Shown here: piece by piece, positions 46,504-58,284 of the stretch
Position numbering within the stretch: the first letter of the stretch is position 1
Layout of the letters: every line of letters starts with the position of its first letter
NCBI RefSeq assembly: GCF_004337985.1
Contig: NC_043744.1
Span: 2,020,408-2,084,407 of the forward strand
Reading direction: 5' to 3'
Source of the DNA: Pyricularia pennisetigena
Lineage: Eukaryota; Ascomycota; Sordariomycetes; Magnaporthales; Pyriculariaceae
Length of the DNA: 64,000 nt
The notes under the pieces: generated by a model
Databases searched by the model: none
What the model was told of the DNA's origin: nothing
The model's input: only the letters and a program-made list of their open reading frames with translations
Translations under genes and position numbers: made by a program

Positions 46504-48564
46504 ACAAGAGGGTCTCGACGAGGAGAGTTTTTTCTTTTTTTTTTTTTTTTGTGGGTGGGGAACAAAGCCTGTGTGTAATTAGTAGCATGATTCTATGTAC
46601 CTTTGTCTGATGCATAATGGATTACTGGGTAAATTCCTGAGCAATGATTTCTAGCTTAGACGCAAATTGGAGAACAAACGGCACCAGACGGGAGGCCAAT
46701 TTCCCATTGTCCAGGACGTGAGACAGGGAGAAAGGGAATAGAGTCAAACGAGACTACCGGCCCTATTTAATGATTAAAGGAGAAAAGAGACAACAAAATA
46801 CCAATCTCAGAAAGGACAAATGCAAGGCCAGAAGTCAAGAAGAGAAAAGTGCCCTTGTTGAGAAACCACGCTTTGTTTAGTGACATGTTCAGTCTCAATT
46901 CTCCTATTCCGGATTGGGAAATTGTGATGGTTGGCTGTTTGCATTGTGGTACCCCAGTTGTCTCTAATCGACGGCAGCCAGTCGGAGACTTCTAACGTTC
47001 AACGGCAAAGGAAGGATTTGGCTGATCTCTTTTTGTCCACAGCAACGGAAACGTATTTATGTCAACGGCCTCGAGAATGAGTGTATTTTGGTAACGACAC
47101 TGGACTGACATTGTCTTTGTTTTGTAGGCAGTGACATGCATTCCAGTCAAAAGAAAGAAAGAATCAAAAAAAAAAGGAAAGGGGGGAAACGGAAAATCTG
47201 CAGCGTACATTCCAAAGACCCATGACCACGATTGGGGGAAGGGAGGAAGTCAGGAATTGTCAGCACATAGTAGTGGCTTAGCTTGGAAACCAAATTTACA
47301 GAACTTGATTAAATTGTTATGCACATCAAGATATTACTTGTCACTTTATCTACAAAAGAGAGAAAAGGAAAGTTAATCTGAGGAGAAAGAAGCAAGGAAC
47401 AAAAAAAACGACAACAAGTCCATACCAGAGACAATACCTGGCCTGGAGTAGCCTCCGGTCCTCAACAAGTCCGCGAACAGCAAACGGTCCTGTATCGGGA
47501 GACAAAGAAACATGTAAAAGGTATGGGCTTGGCAACGGCTTAAGATCATTGCATTCCCGAGACAGATGTACAGAGTATGCGGTCACTCGGTGTACACCTT
47601 TGATCTATGCCCTTTCATTCTCGGCGAGGCGAGCTATACAACGGGAGCTAGCTTATCCCAGTTCACTCATACTTGCTGAAAGCATCTATCAATGCCGTAA
47701 TGTATGCAGTCCTGCTCCCTCTCCCCACCTGGACAGCTTTTGACATGACGACAAAGAAGACGGGCCCCTACTCACCCCAGGCTATTATTCACTCTATGGT
47801 TATAGAACTGATAGAGAGTAAGAAAGGCAAAGTAGACATCTTGTCAATGATCCTCTGTCTGCTGGTATAGCTATCAAGGGTTGGTATGTTTTTTTTTCTT
47901 TTTCTTTTCTTTTTGCGCGGAAAACGGACATCTCGACGACCACCAAGACAAAGACGACAATCAGAACAAGGAAAGCACCCGATCAACATGTCAGTGGTCA
48001 TCTAAGAATTCTCAACTCAACCTCACTCAACTCGGAATTTTCAACTTGTGCTTCTTTTCTTGCTTTCTCTCCCATTCTCATCTCGTCTACTCTCACCATA
48101 TCGATCTGTCATATTACTCAAACGCCAACGACAAAAAAAAAGTGACAGTATACCGCAGCTCCCCGCTCAAGCTGGACACAACCTTGCCGTAACCAGCCGC
48201 CTAGCATCCGCCCGCCCCTGATCTTCACCGTCTTATATTTCTGATACTCTACAGACAGGTCCTTTTCACTTGTCCGCTGTCCGTTTGCCTGAGTGGTTTC
48301 AACTGCAGGGTCATTGTCCCTCTTCCCCCANNNNNNNNNNNNNNNNNNNNNNNNNNNNNNNNNNNNNNNNNNNNNNNNNNNNNNNNNNNNNNNNNNNNNN
48401 NNNNNNNNNNNNNNNNNNNNNNNNNNNNNNNNNNNNNNNNNNNNNNCCCTACATACTTGGTCAAAGAATACAACAGTCATTATCACACTCCTCTCTACAC
48501 CGCTCAGCACAGCTGGGCTGGCTAGAGGAAAAAAAACAAAGGAAAAAAAAGGGTGGAGAGAATT
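46504..48564. other. Intergenic stretch with second N gap
   Basis: rvb1 3' flank and the long upstream region of the HMG-box gene. It contains a T-rich tract (46529-46550), C/T-rich sequence at 47990-48110 typical of a fungal promoter, and 116 N at 48331-48446. No gene seen; the N run and the sequence on both sides probably belong to the leader of the HMG-box gene. Confidence 0.6.
48331..48446. other. Assembly gap (116 N)
   Basis: Run of N about 120 bases before the start codon of the HMG-box gene, so part of the leader or promoter is missing. Flanks are C/T-rich. Confidence 0.95.
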
Positions 48565-51295
48565 ATGACAGATATCATCCGAGCCCCTTCCTCGCGCCAC
48601 CTGCGCTCGCCCACTGACGCAACGCCCGGCGTTCCCACAACTCAAAATCATCCACACCACGCCATGCTGACGAGGTCGGCCAGCCATCACGGCAGCAGTT
48701 CAGATCTTTACGTCTCGAACAGGCTACTGAACAACCCGGGCCAGCGCTCTGGTTCTCTGACTGCCGCCACTGCCCCGTCCTCGAGCAGCTTCCCCCCAGA
48801 GTCCGCCTCGTCATCGCCTCCTCACCATCGAAGCACGCCGGAGTCGCCCTCGCCCTCTTCGACGCTCGGGCACCCGGCAGCCTCGAGGAAACGTGGCCCG
48901 TCGACGCTGGATCTCGAGACACATACGGACGGTGGCTCCAGCGGTCGACCTCGCGTCGAACCCATCCAGATCAGGAGCCCCAAAGGCGATCATATCTGTC
49001 TGTGCACGCCGGCTCCCAAGATTCGGAGGCCTCGGAACGGTGAGTAGATTTTGTTTGTTGTCGTTGTTCTTATTCCTCTTTCGTCTACCTTGACTCCTTG
49101 ATCATTGTCGTTTTCAATTCTTGAGCCCTTGTCTTGTATGATAGTACGATATTTGTTTTCATACTCATGAAGAGAAACCCCTACACAATCATTTTCTTAC
49201 CAAGAAGAGAGACAATACTCTCTAGTACAATCGTGAGGACATAAAAAAAAAAAAAAAAAACTCTCCCGGACTTGATAGCTCGGAGCAACGCCGATTTTGC
49301 TGGGAAGTAGTAGCTGACAATCTTACCTTTGCAGCCTTTATTCTCTACCGAACCCACCACCAAGCCCGGATCGTGGCCGAGAACCCCAAGCTCCCCAACC
49401 CAGAAATCTCCAAGATCATCGGCTTGCAGTGGCACGACGAGCCCGAATCGGTCAAAGAGACCTGGAAGAGGCTCGCGGAAGAAGACAAGCGCAAGCACGC
49501 GCGACTTTACCCAAACTACAAGTTCCAGCCTCGTCGTGGCGGGAAGCCCGGCTCGGCGGCTAGAACATCATCGTTGAGCGAAGGCTCCGATCCGAGTCAC
49601 TGTGTCAATTGCGGTGGCAGGTCCATCACCACGCCCAACACGCCTCCGCTGCCCGGATCAGTATTGACGCCCGTCGCAATGTCTCACAAGATGGCAGGCG
49701 GTCCGCACAGTAGCCAGTCTATCTACCCACCCTCTGGCCGAGCAGGCCCTGAACATGCCTACCCTAGTGGTCGGTTCATCTTTGGAGAAGAACGGGAGGT
49801 CATCTCATCGCCGTCCAAAAGACCCCGGCTTGACAGCGATGGCGCCTACTACCACCACCCGATGCAGTCCCCACCGCCGCCGCAGCATCCGCAGAGTCCA
49901 TACACGTCCGGACCTGCTAGGATCCGCTACGAACAGCACGGTCGCCATCCTTCTGTCGTCCGACGGCAGAGCCAAAATTATCGCAACCCAGCCGACAGTA
50001 ATGGATACCCGCCACCACCAGGACACAGTCAGTCACAACAGTACCGAGGCACCATGGCTCCCCCTCCCCCTCCCCCGCCGGCGGCGCTTCGCCCATCCCT
50101 CGGATTCGGTCCCGACCGCAGGCCGACGCCCTCGCAGCCCCAGTTTGACGAGTCGCTGCGCCTGCCACCTCTCCAGTCACGAGCAGAGCCACAGAAGCCT
50201 CAGCAGACGCAACCTTCGCTGCAGCAGAAATCGCAGCATTCGCCCGTGTCACAGCGCCACCACGCACACCAGCCATCGACCACGGCGCCCCCGCCTGCGT
50301 TGGCGACGACTGCCGCCATCAGTCAGCGCGAGATCGAGGCGCGCAGCGTCGAAGCCATGGTCATGAGCATCCCCTACGCCAACAAGCTGCAGGTTCTGGA
50401 GCGCATCAGCCCGCCCCTGGCGCCGCCTGGCCCCAGCAGTCCTGTCGTGGAGACGCGCGGGCCCATAGTGGCCATCGAGGGTTCGCACCCGGGCCTGATG
50501 GAGGCCGTGGGTATGATCCTGCAGCGCGTGCTCGAGGAGTCTCGCGAGTGTGCCGTCAAGACCTGGTCGGACGGCAAACCGCCTGCCACGACGGCGGGTG
50601 ATCACGTCATGGAGGAGCAGCCGCAAGACGCCGCGAGCACTCCAGACGGCGACCGGACCCCTAGGGCGGGAGAAAAGAGAACTGCGGCAAACGCCGTCAT
50701 CGAGGACAACACATCGGACACCCTGGAGGCGACAAACAGCGTAGCCGAGTCCGACGCGGAGATGAGCGACGCGCCGAGCGTCTCACGCCGCAAGTCGTCG
50801 TCGGACGAGTCCGCCGCACAGCAGCCGGGCGGCCTCAGTGCGTTCCTCCCCTACCTCGGCAAGATACAGGAGTGGCACCGCAGGTCGGACGAGATAGTCA
50901 AGTTTGTCACGACCAAGCCCGTGGGCGCGAGCGGCAGGGACAACAGGACGCCGGTGGCGCTGATCACGGGCGGCTTCAGCCTGCACATCTCGGACTGGTT
51001 CGCGTCGCGGGTGAGCATCACGGACGCCTACGCGCCCGTCGACCACTGGCAGTGGATGGCGACGCTGTGGCGCGGCATCGTGGGCCCGGACCTGGTCGTC
51101 TACGTGCGCAAGTCCAAGGCCGAAGACATCAGGGCATTTGGCGCCGTCGAGGTCAAGAGCCCGCGGCTGATCGTCGTGCGCGTCGACCCGCCGGTCGGCG
51201 AGGTTCAGCCGCGGCTTAGCGAGTCCATGAAGCGCCGGGTTGGCTTTGAGATTATGGAGTGGGTGCGAGGCGGAAGCTTCCGTCAGGGATTCTGA
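48565..51295 (+). CDS. HMG-box transcription factor (Rox1/Rfg1-like)
   Basis: Two exons, 48565-49039 and 49335-51295, give 811 residues. The 295-nt intron falls inside the HMG box, and its removal joins RRPRN to AFILYRTHHQARIV. The box spans about residues 154-226 and has the sequence-specific (MATA/SOX) form: NAFILYR...NPKLPNPEISKIIGLQWHDEPESVKETWKRLAEEDKRKHARLYPNYKFQPRR. Yeast Rox1 and Candida Rfg1 with the same box are repressors of hypoxic and filamentation genes; that role is only an inference here. A Cys pair (CVNC) follows. The middle is Pro/Gln/Ser-rich. A conserved globular region at the C terminus (about 640-811: LGKIQEWHRRSDEIVKFV ... WFASRVSITDAYAPVDHWQWMATLWRGIVGPDLVVYVR) has no assigned function. 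The intron carries A18 at 49243-49260. Confidence 0.9.
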
Positions 51296-52111
51296 GCTAT
51301 GGCACAATATCCAGTGGATGATGGGGTGAGATTTCCGGTTTTTGATCAAGGAGACACCAGAAAATATTGGGTATTGGGGACTTTGCGTTGGAAAATGGGT
51401 TGTATTGAAGCAACTTTGCTCTCAAATTTTGGATTTCTTGGGCTATTTTTTTTTTTTTTTTTTTTTTTTTTCCCTCCACAAAATTGATGTTTGTTTGTGC
51501 TTATTTTTCTTCTGTAATTCGTTTTTGTTCTGTCAAAATTGATAAATTTTATTTTTATTTCTATTCTTCTTTGGAGACGATGGGAAAGGGAAACGGGAGT
51601 AGCTGATAATTGTTAATTAGTTACACCTGACAGAAGATCATTAGTTTTCGGCAATTAACTTACCGACTGTAGCAATGCCAACTCGTCGAGCAAGCAAGGT
51701 ACGTACGCCTTGCACCCCTGCCGACAAGGCTCGTGCACGGGTGGTCCCCTATGCTCCACTCCACCCATCCCCTTGCAGCCACTCACCCAATGACGGAACA
51801 ACGCGATCGACGCGGTTGGATCGAGCTTGCTGGTTGTTTTCGATAGCGGACTGGAAAACAAACGTCCCACATACGATCGGCAACGTAAGGGCGAAAGGCA
51901 CGGTGAATAGACGACACCACACCGCCCGAAACAAACCTCGAAAACGACCAATCGTCTAGGCTCTCTGATTCTATTTCGCGAACCAGTTGTCGATTCTTAC
52001 GAGCCTGAAGAATAAGGGAGGGGGCAAGACCAACCTTGCAGGAGACCTCACCGACGACGCCTTGACGACCGAAATGTCAGACCACCGCACTTCTCAATCG
52101 ACCTTGCCATC
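51296..52111. other. Intergenic stretch
   Basis: 3' flank of the HMG-box gene and promoter of the dynactin gene. It carries T26 at 51446-51471 in the probable 3' UTR. No gene seen. Confidence 0.6.
51446..51471 (+). repeat. T26 homopolymer
   Basis: A T run about 150 bases beyond the stop of the HMG-box gene, probably in its 3' UTR or terminator region. Confidence 0.9.
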
Positions 52112-55100
52112 ATGACGAATGTGCTGGCACTCGGCCAGACGGTCGAGCTTAGCGATGGCCGAACAGCCATCGTCCGCTTCATCGGCCGCACCGGTTTCGC
52201 CCAAGGTGACTGGCTAGGTGTTGAGCTCCCCGACGACTCTGGCAAGAATGACGGTAGCGTCCAGGGCGAGAGGTACTTTGAATGCGACAGCAACCATGGA
52301 ATGTTTGTTCGCCCGAGCACAGTTTGTATTGTTTCCGATGCGCCTGAGCCACCACCGGAACCGGCCAAGACGGCAGCCCCAGCGGCCAAGAAGCCGGCAG
52401 GCGGCAGGACAAGTATGTTTAATGGCGGTGGAGGAATGACAGCCCGTGGCACCGGTGGTGACCCGAATCTTGCACGAAGGATGAGTATGAATGCTCCGAG
52501 TCCAAGCCCGGTACCTAAGACTTCCAGGCCGTCGAGCATTGTAAGAGTATGTGCTGCCATCTTCCTATCTTCTTGTGCCTAGACAAGACCACGACATATA
52601 TCTGACGTTTCATGCTTCTCCCAGTCTCCCACAAAGTCACCGACCAAGCAATTCGCAACAGCACCTACCAGTGGAACCAGCACCCGGACAGGCACTCCTT
52701 CAAATGCCACCGGCGGCAGGGCAGTCTCAATGGGGGCCAAGGTTGCCAGGCCCGCCGCAGCCGGTGCGACGCGAACATCCATGGGGCCGCCATCACTACC
52801 AGCATCTCGGACATCCAGGCCCTCGTCAACCTCGAGTAGAGTCGCCTCTGGCACTTCGGGTGCTCCAACGAGGACCTTGAGCGGCCGCTCGTCCTTGGCG
52901 GGGGGAGCTCGCACATTGGGAACACGCCCATCGGTTGGAGCACGCGGCGGTGCAGCTTCAGGCCAAGCGCCTGGCAGGACGGCTGTGAATAAGCGGGCGA
53001 GCGAAGACTCTTCGTCATCTAAGGGAGAGCTCGAGATATTGTCACCGCAGCCCACAAGCCCCGTCAGGTCGAGAGCTGCTGCTCTGGAGAGGCTAACAGC
53101 GTCTCCTGCCGCTGCAGCTGCTGCCAAAAAGCGCCCCGCTGCTTCAGCGACCGCAACTGCATCTGCACCCGTACCTGCACCTGCAGCTAACCGGCAGACC
53201 AACACAAACGCCGCGGCGTTGACTCGAGAAATTGAGAATCTTAATTCGAAGCTGGCCATTTTGGAGAGAAAGAGGGCAGAAGACAGGGAGAAGATAAAGG
53301 AACTGGAGTTAGTTCAGGGAGAACGTGACAAGTATCATGCCATCATCCAGAAGCTTCAGGCAAAGCTTCAGCCTCAACAAGCCGAGCTTGCTGAGCTCCG
53401 AAAGCAACTAAAGGAGGCCGAGGCTAGGTTTGAATCCGTAGAGAACATGCAAATGGAGCATGACCAGGTGCTGGAGCTGGCAACGCTCGATCGAGAAATG
53501 GCCGAAGAAACTGCTGAGGTTCTCAAACAGGAGCTTTCTGACGTCAAGATGAGACTGGAAGAGCTCGAGCTTGAAGTCGAGATCCTCAGGGAGGAGAACG
53601 AGGAGTTCAATAAGGGCATATCACCGGAAGAGCGGTCCAGCGCGGGCTGGCTACAGATGGAGAGAAACAATGAACGGATGAGGGAAGCTCTCATTCGGCT
53701 GAGGGACATGTCACAACAACAAGAGAAGGAAATGCAAGACCAGATCAAAAGTCTTGAGCTAGACCTCAAGGAGGCTGGAGATGTTCAAGCGCAGCTCGAG
53801 GCCGCCAAAGAAAAGCTATCAACGTCGGAAAACGTGATTGAGGATCTCAGATCTCAGCTCGAGACAGCTTTGGGCGCCGAGGAGATGATTGAGGACCTCA
53901 CGGACAGAAACATGTCGCAGGCCGAGAAGATCGAGGAGCTCAAGGCTGAGATTGAAGACCTCGAAAGCTTGAAGGAGATTGCCGACGAGCTTGAAGCAAA
54001 CCATGTCCAACATGAACGCGAGCTTCAGGAGGAGATTGACTTCAAGAACGCTGTGATCGCCGAGCAGGCGCGCAGGTTTACTCAGCAAGAGGAGAACATG
54101 GAGGAGATGGAGTACACCCTCTCCCGTTTCCGAGAACTGGTCACGAGCTTGCAGACAGATCTCGAAGACATGAGAGCATCTAATGCTGTCAACGAGACGG
54201 AATCAGAGCAGCTCAACAGCAAATCTCGTGCCATGATGGACCTGAACATGAAGCTTCAGCTTTCCGCGTCCAAGGCCCAGGTCAAGACGATAGACCTGGA
54301 GCTGCGTCGCATGGAGGCGCAAGAAGCAGCACAGCATCTGGAGATTGTCAAGATGTTCCTGCCAGAAACATACGATGCCGACAAGGACTCTGTCATGGCG
54401 CTTCTAAGGTTCCGTCGCCTGGCATTCAAGGCTAATCTACTGAACGGCTTCATTCGGGAGCGCGTCAATAGGGACCCGCACCCAGGCCACGAAGACGACG
54501 TGTTTGCTGGTTGCGATGCCGTCGACAAGCTGACGTGGGTTGCGGCTATGTGCGACCGATTTGTCAATGCCATCACTCACTGCTCCCTCGAACGCTTCGC
54601 TCGCTTTGAGGGTGCCCTGTACGAGCTGGAGCCTGTAGAGAGAGCACTGAACGCCTGGATTGATGGTTTGCGCCGCGACGAACTCAAGGAGAGCCAGTGT
54701 GCATCGGAGCTGTCTCGTTCCCTTGCCTTGATGACACACCTAGGCGAGGTCCACATAGCCCCGGCTAACGAGGATTTGATGGCCTTCGCTGATGACGTGC
54801 ATATGCGAACGCAGCTCGTGCAGAGTCATCTGGAGTCCGCAGCCTCGACAGTCCACGCCGTCAGGGCCATGGTGCAACGCGTCATTCCACCAGTTGGAGA
54901 GGACGACGAACTAGCTCAGCACTTTGCACGCAAGGCCGAGACTCTCATTAGCCAGACCCGCAGCACCAAGGTGGTCGCCGGCAAGACCTTGAGAGCACTG
55001 GAGGATATGCGGGCACGGTCGCTCGCTCTATCGCCCGAGACTTCGGCTGAGGCGTTTGAGCAAGCCGAGACGGCTGCTCGCGGCCTCGCCTCGCTCGCCC

Positions 55101-56356
55101 GGCAAATCGGACTTGACCTTCACATGCTACTCAGTCAGGAAGGACGGGAGGAGCCCTATACATACATCGAGGTCCAATCGACGGTTCACAGGACGGTGCA
55201 GGCTGTCACGGGCACGAGCGAGTCGGATCTTTTCTCCGCCTACCTGACGCAGCTACGCCTTCTCTCCACACAGATGAACGATCTTGCCAGCCAGGCAATG
55301 GACCTTGGTCAGACGCAAGAGTTTGAGAAGCCGCAAGCTCCGTGGATCGTGCGGGCCCAGGAACTCAAGGCGCAACGGACAGCCCCGGCCGACGCCGAGG
55401 AGGAGATGCGTCACCTGCGCGAAGAGTACAACGAGGCGCGTCGCCAGGTGGCTATGCGCGAGGAAGGACTCAGCACGGCACAGGTCAAGATCGAGACGCT
55501 CGAGGCCCGCATGCGCGATGCAAACACTAAGTCGTCGCGCATTGCCGAGCTTGAGGCACACCTGGAGCAGCTGAAGCAGGTCGTGGCGTCGCGCGAAGAC
55601 GATCTTGTCAAGCAGGACCGCGAGGCCAAGGCGCTGGAGGCCGACCGTGACAAGTGGAAGAAGGCGGCCAGCGACGCGGCGCGCGGCGGCGCTGTGGCTG
55701 GGCAACGGGCCAACGCGGGTGCCGGTGTAGGACACGAACGAGCAGTTGCCACCGCTCGGCAGATGGACGCACTCAAGGAGGAGATTGAGGCGCTGCAGTC
55801 TGCCGTGCGCTATCTCCGCGAGGACAACAGACGGGCCAGGACGACCGAGCAGGGCATGCATGACTGGCTTGCGGAGCCGCTCAGGCGCGAGCAACCCGTA
55901 TCAGAAAGGAGGAAGGCACTTGTCGCAGCCGAAGGCAAGGATGCGCTGGCGGAGTTGCTGCGCATGGCCGGCTCCGCGACAGTGTTCGACCTGTCCACAC
56001 TAAAGAGCGATGCCTCGGTAGGGAAGAACCTAGGCTCGTGGCGGCCTATCAAGTCGACGCCCAGGTACCACGCGGCCAAACAAGCCGAAGACCTTGCGGT
56101 CTGGCGCAGTTGGCAGGACTCAGTCAAGGAAAAGTCACATACATTGTTGGTGCAGGAAATGGCAGCATCTTCAGCCCCTTCTGCTGCAGCCGCCCCCAAG
56201 TCGTCTGAGGCAGCCAGGGCGGCTCGAAAGGCAGCTGCGAGGCTGCAGATTCGATTGCCAGGTGCAGACGGCAAGATGATGAGTGGCGGTGGGAACGTGC
56301 AAATCGTTGGGTCGAGGGAGTGGGAAGGTCTGCAAGGTCGACTTGCGGCCGTTTGA
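52112..56356 (+). CDS. ro-3: Dynactin large subunit p150-Glued
   Basis: Largest subunit of dynactin, which links cytoplasmic dynein to microtubules and cargo; ro-3 is the Neurospora name. Two exons, 52112-52540 and 52625-56356, give 1386 residues. The CAP-Gly domain at about 6-74 has the EB1/tubulin-tail binding motif GKNDG (44-48) within DWLGVELPDDSGKNDGSVQGERYFEC...HGMFVRP. Residues 75-330 form a Ser/Thr/Pro/Arg-rich basic linker. Coiled coil 1, which binds dynein intermediate chain, runs from about 335 to 715. The dynactin domain follows (about 720-1000, including ETYDADKDSVMALLRFRRLAFKANLLNGFIRERV), then coiled coil 2 at about 1080-1220. The intron has two possible donors six bases apart (see findings). 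It is tail to tail with sec65, 262 bases apart. Confidence 0.96.
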
Positions 56357-56618
56357 GAAGCGATATACGGCGTTTCGGGATATAGATGATTTTGTTTTCC
56401 TGTTATTTACATGGGTATACCCCCCTTGTTACTATTGTTTGTTTATATTTTTTTTCCCCCCTGGTTCGATGGATTTTTGTGGCTTGGGCGAATTAGCCGG
56501 ACCGGTTTGAGTAGACTGGGGAGGCATTGCATTACGATGCTTCTTCTGTAAACATGATCACACATCTCCTCTGATTCATCTGATAACAACACCAAGGCGG
56601 GGGTCCATCGTGACTATC

Positions 56619-57252
56619 TCACTTCTTTCCCTTTTTCTTTGCCTTCTTCTCCTCGCTAGGACCACTCCCACTTGAACCGGCTCCCTGACCCGCCGCAGCA
56701 GCCAACATGCTCGCCATGTCGCCGGCGCCTCCCGGCCCACCCAGGCCCTGCATATCCTTCATCATGTCCTGCAAAAAGTTCTCGGTGACGCCACCACCGG
56801 TGACGGCGGGACTGTAGTGCGGCACCAGCTCGCCGAGCTTCCAGCCCCTGGGCACGGCAGGCTTGGGCCACGGCTTGCCGGCCTCGGGCATCTGCAAGCC
56901 GGGGACGGCGACGGACCTGAGGGCGCGGCAGTTCTCGGTGGCCGGGTTCTCGCGCAGGTGCTTGGCGACCAGCAGATACAGATGGTGCTTGTTCTTGACG
57001 TGCGGGTTCCCCGACCCCTTGACCTTGACCTTGACGCGGCCCGGGTTGGCCCAGTCGCGCGGGTGCGTCTTGGTCGGCTCGAACAGCGCCTGTAGCTGCA
57101 GGTTGCCGCAGGCCTGGGCGATCTCGCGCGCCAGCGGGTTCCGCACCGCCTCGGACCGCTTCACGCGCCGGCCCTCGGCGCGCGTCCGCGTCGCGTCAAA
57201 GTAAACCGGGTACAGGCACTGAAAGTCGGCGAACTGCGAGGCGTCGCTGACA

Positions 57253-57286
<34 letters not shown>

Positions 57287-57467
57287 GGGCGAGGTGATGC
57301 GGTGCTGCTGCTGGTCTGCTCGGGAGGGTCTGGGTGGCGGGTCTTTGTTGCTGCGGGTTGATGCGCTGGATGATGTCGGCGTCGTCGAACTCGTCAATGT
57401 CGGCCTCTGAGGGGTCCGAGTTGTTGTCGTCGCTGTCCGACACTTCTTCTACCCTTGGGTGTGACAT
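56619..57467 (-). CDS. sec65: Signal recognition particle subunit SRP19/Sec65
   Basis: Binds SRP RNA helices 6 and 8 and prepares the particle for SRP54, so it serves co-translational targeting to the ER. Intronless, 282 residues from the ATG at 57467 (MSHPRVEEVSDSD), the start used by fungal homologues; the frame stays open for 97 more codons upstream. An acidic N terminus is followed by an 11-residue polyQ (about 61-71). The SRP19 domain spans about 78-195: FQCLYPVYFDATRTRAEGRRVKRSEAVRNPLAREIAQACG ... HPRDWANPGRVKVKVK. The C terminus ends with a Gly/Ala stretch and a Lys-rich tail (EEKKAKKKGKK), as usual. Confidence 0.92.
57255..57287 (-). repeat. Coding (CAA)11 polyglutamine tract in sec65
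   Basis: Eleven glutamines, all encoded by CAA on the minus strand. The purity suggests replication slippage and length variation between isolates. Confidence 0.92.
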
Positions 57468-58284
57468 TTTTGTTCTCTGATCTGTATTTATTTCCCTCTT
57501 CCCTCCCGTTTCGGTGGAGCCTTGGTGACTATGAAGGTTGATTTGTGGCGGTGTCCTCTGCCTGGCACCCTTGGGTCGTAGTGGTCTGCGCTTGTGCTCA
57601 GAGGCCTGAGTGGTGCGGAAGGTCCTGAATGAGGTAGTGGTGTTGGAGGGTGCAGTCGTCGGAGGGTGCAGTTGCTTGGAAGGGCCTCGTTGAGCAATAG
57701 TGATGTTGGGAAAAAACGTGGGGGGTGGTGTAGTGCGTCGGCGGGGCTGCAGAGCCACTAATGAGCCGCGGTTTCTTAGGCGGTAGTCCCGATCAAATCG
57801 CGAGTGGGGCTCTGATAGCGGATTGTGGGGGAAAGAGGATTCGGAGACTCACAGGCTTGAGCCTCCTTTGTCATATGAGGGTGGAGTGGAGAGTTCTTAT
57901 TCCTTTTTAATAAAGCATAAAAAAATCATGTCAACGACAAGCATTCCCACTTGGTCGATTGCTTTTTGCACGCCCTTTTTACAAAGTATAAGACGCAGGT
58001 ACCTAATTCAAATGTCGCATTTTGCATCTACAAAGCCTTGCATCTGCCGTGAGCAATATTGAAGGCATCGAGTCATCTAACAGTAATGACAGCCTAGTTC
58101 ACTTGGTGCATTGAAAACACTCGAGTCTCATCTGAACGAACGGCTCAATTTATTTACGTACGCTTGCTTGCTAATGCATAGGGGGTATCTAGTATGTCAA
58201 AGCAGACCAAGCACTGGGCATAAATGACTTGTTTGCTTCCAAACGACCAGACAAAGCTTGAGCTTCTAGACATCATCTCATTAC
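57468..58284. other. Intergenic stretch with in-frame upstream extension of sec65
   Basis: Upstream region of sec65 and 3' flank of the tyrosinase gene. From 57758 to 57468 the sec65 frame is open without stop and begins with an ATG, but the sequence is Thr/Pro/Arg-rich and looks like leader. The remainder shows no gene. Confidence 0.55.
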
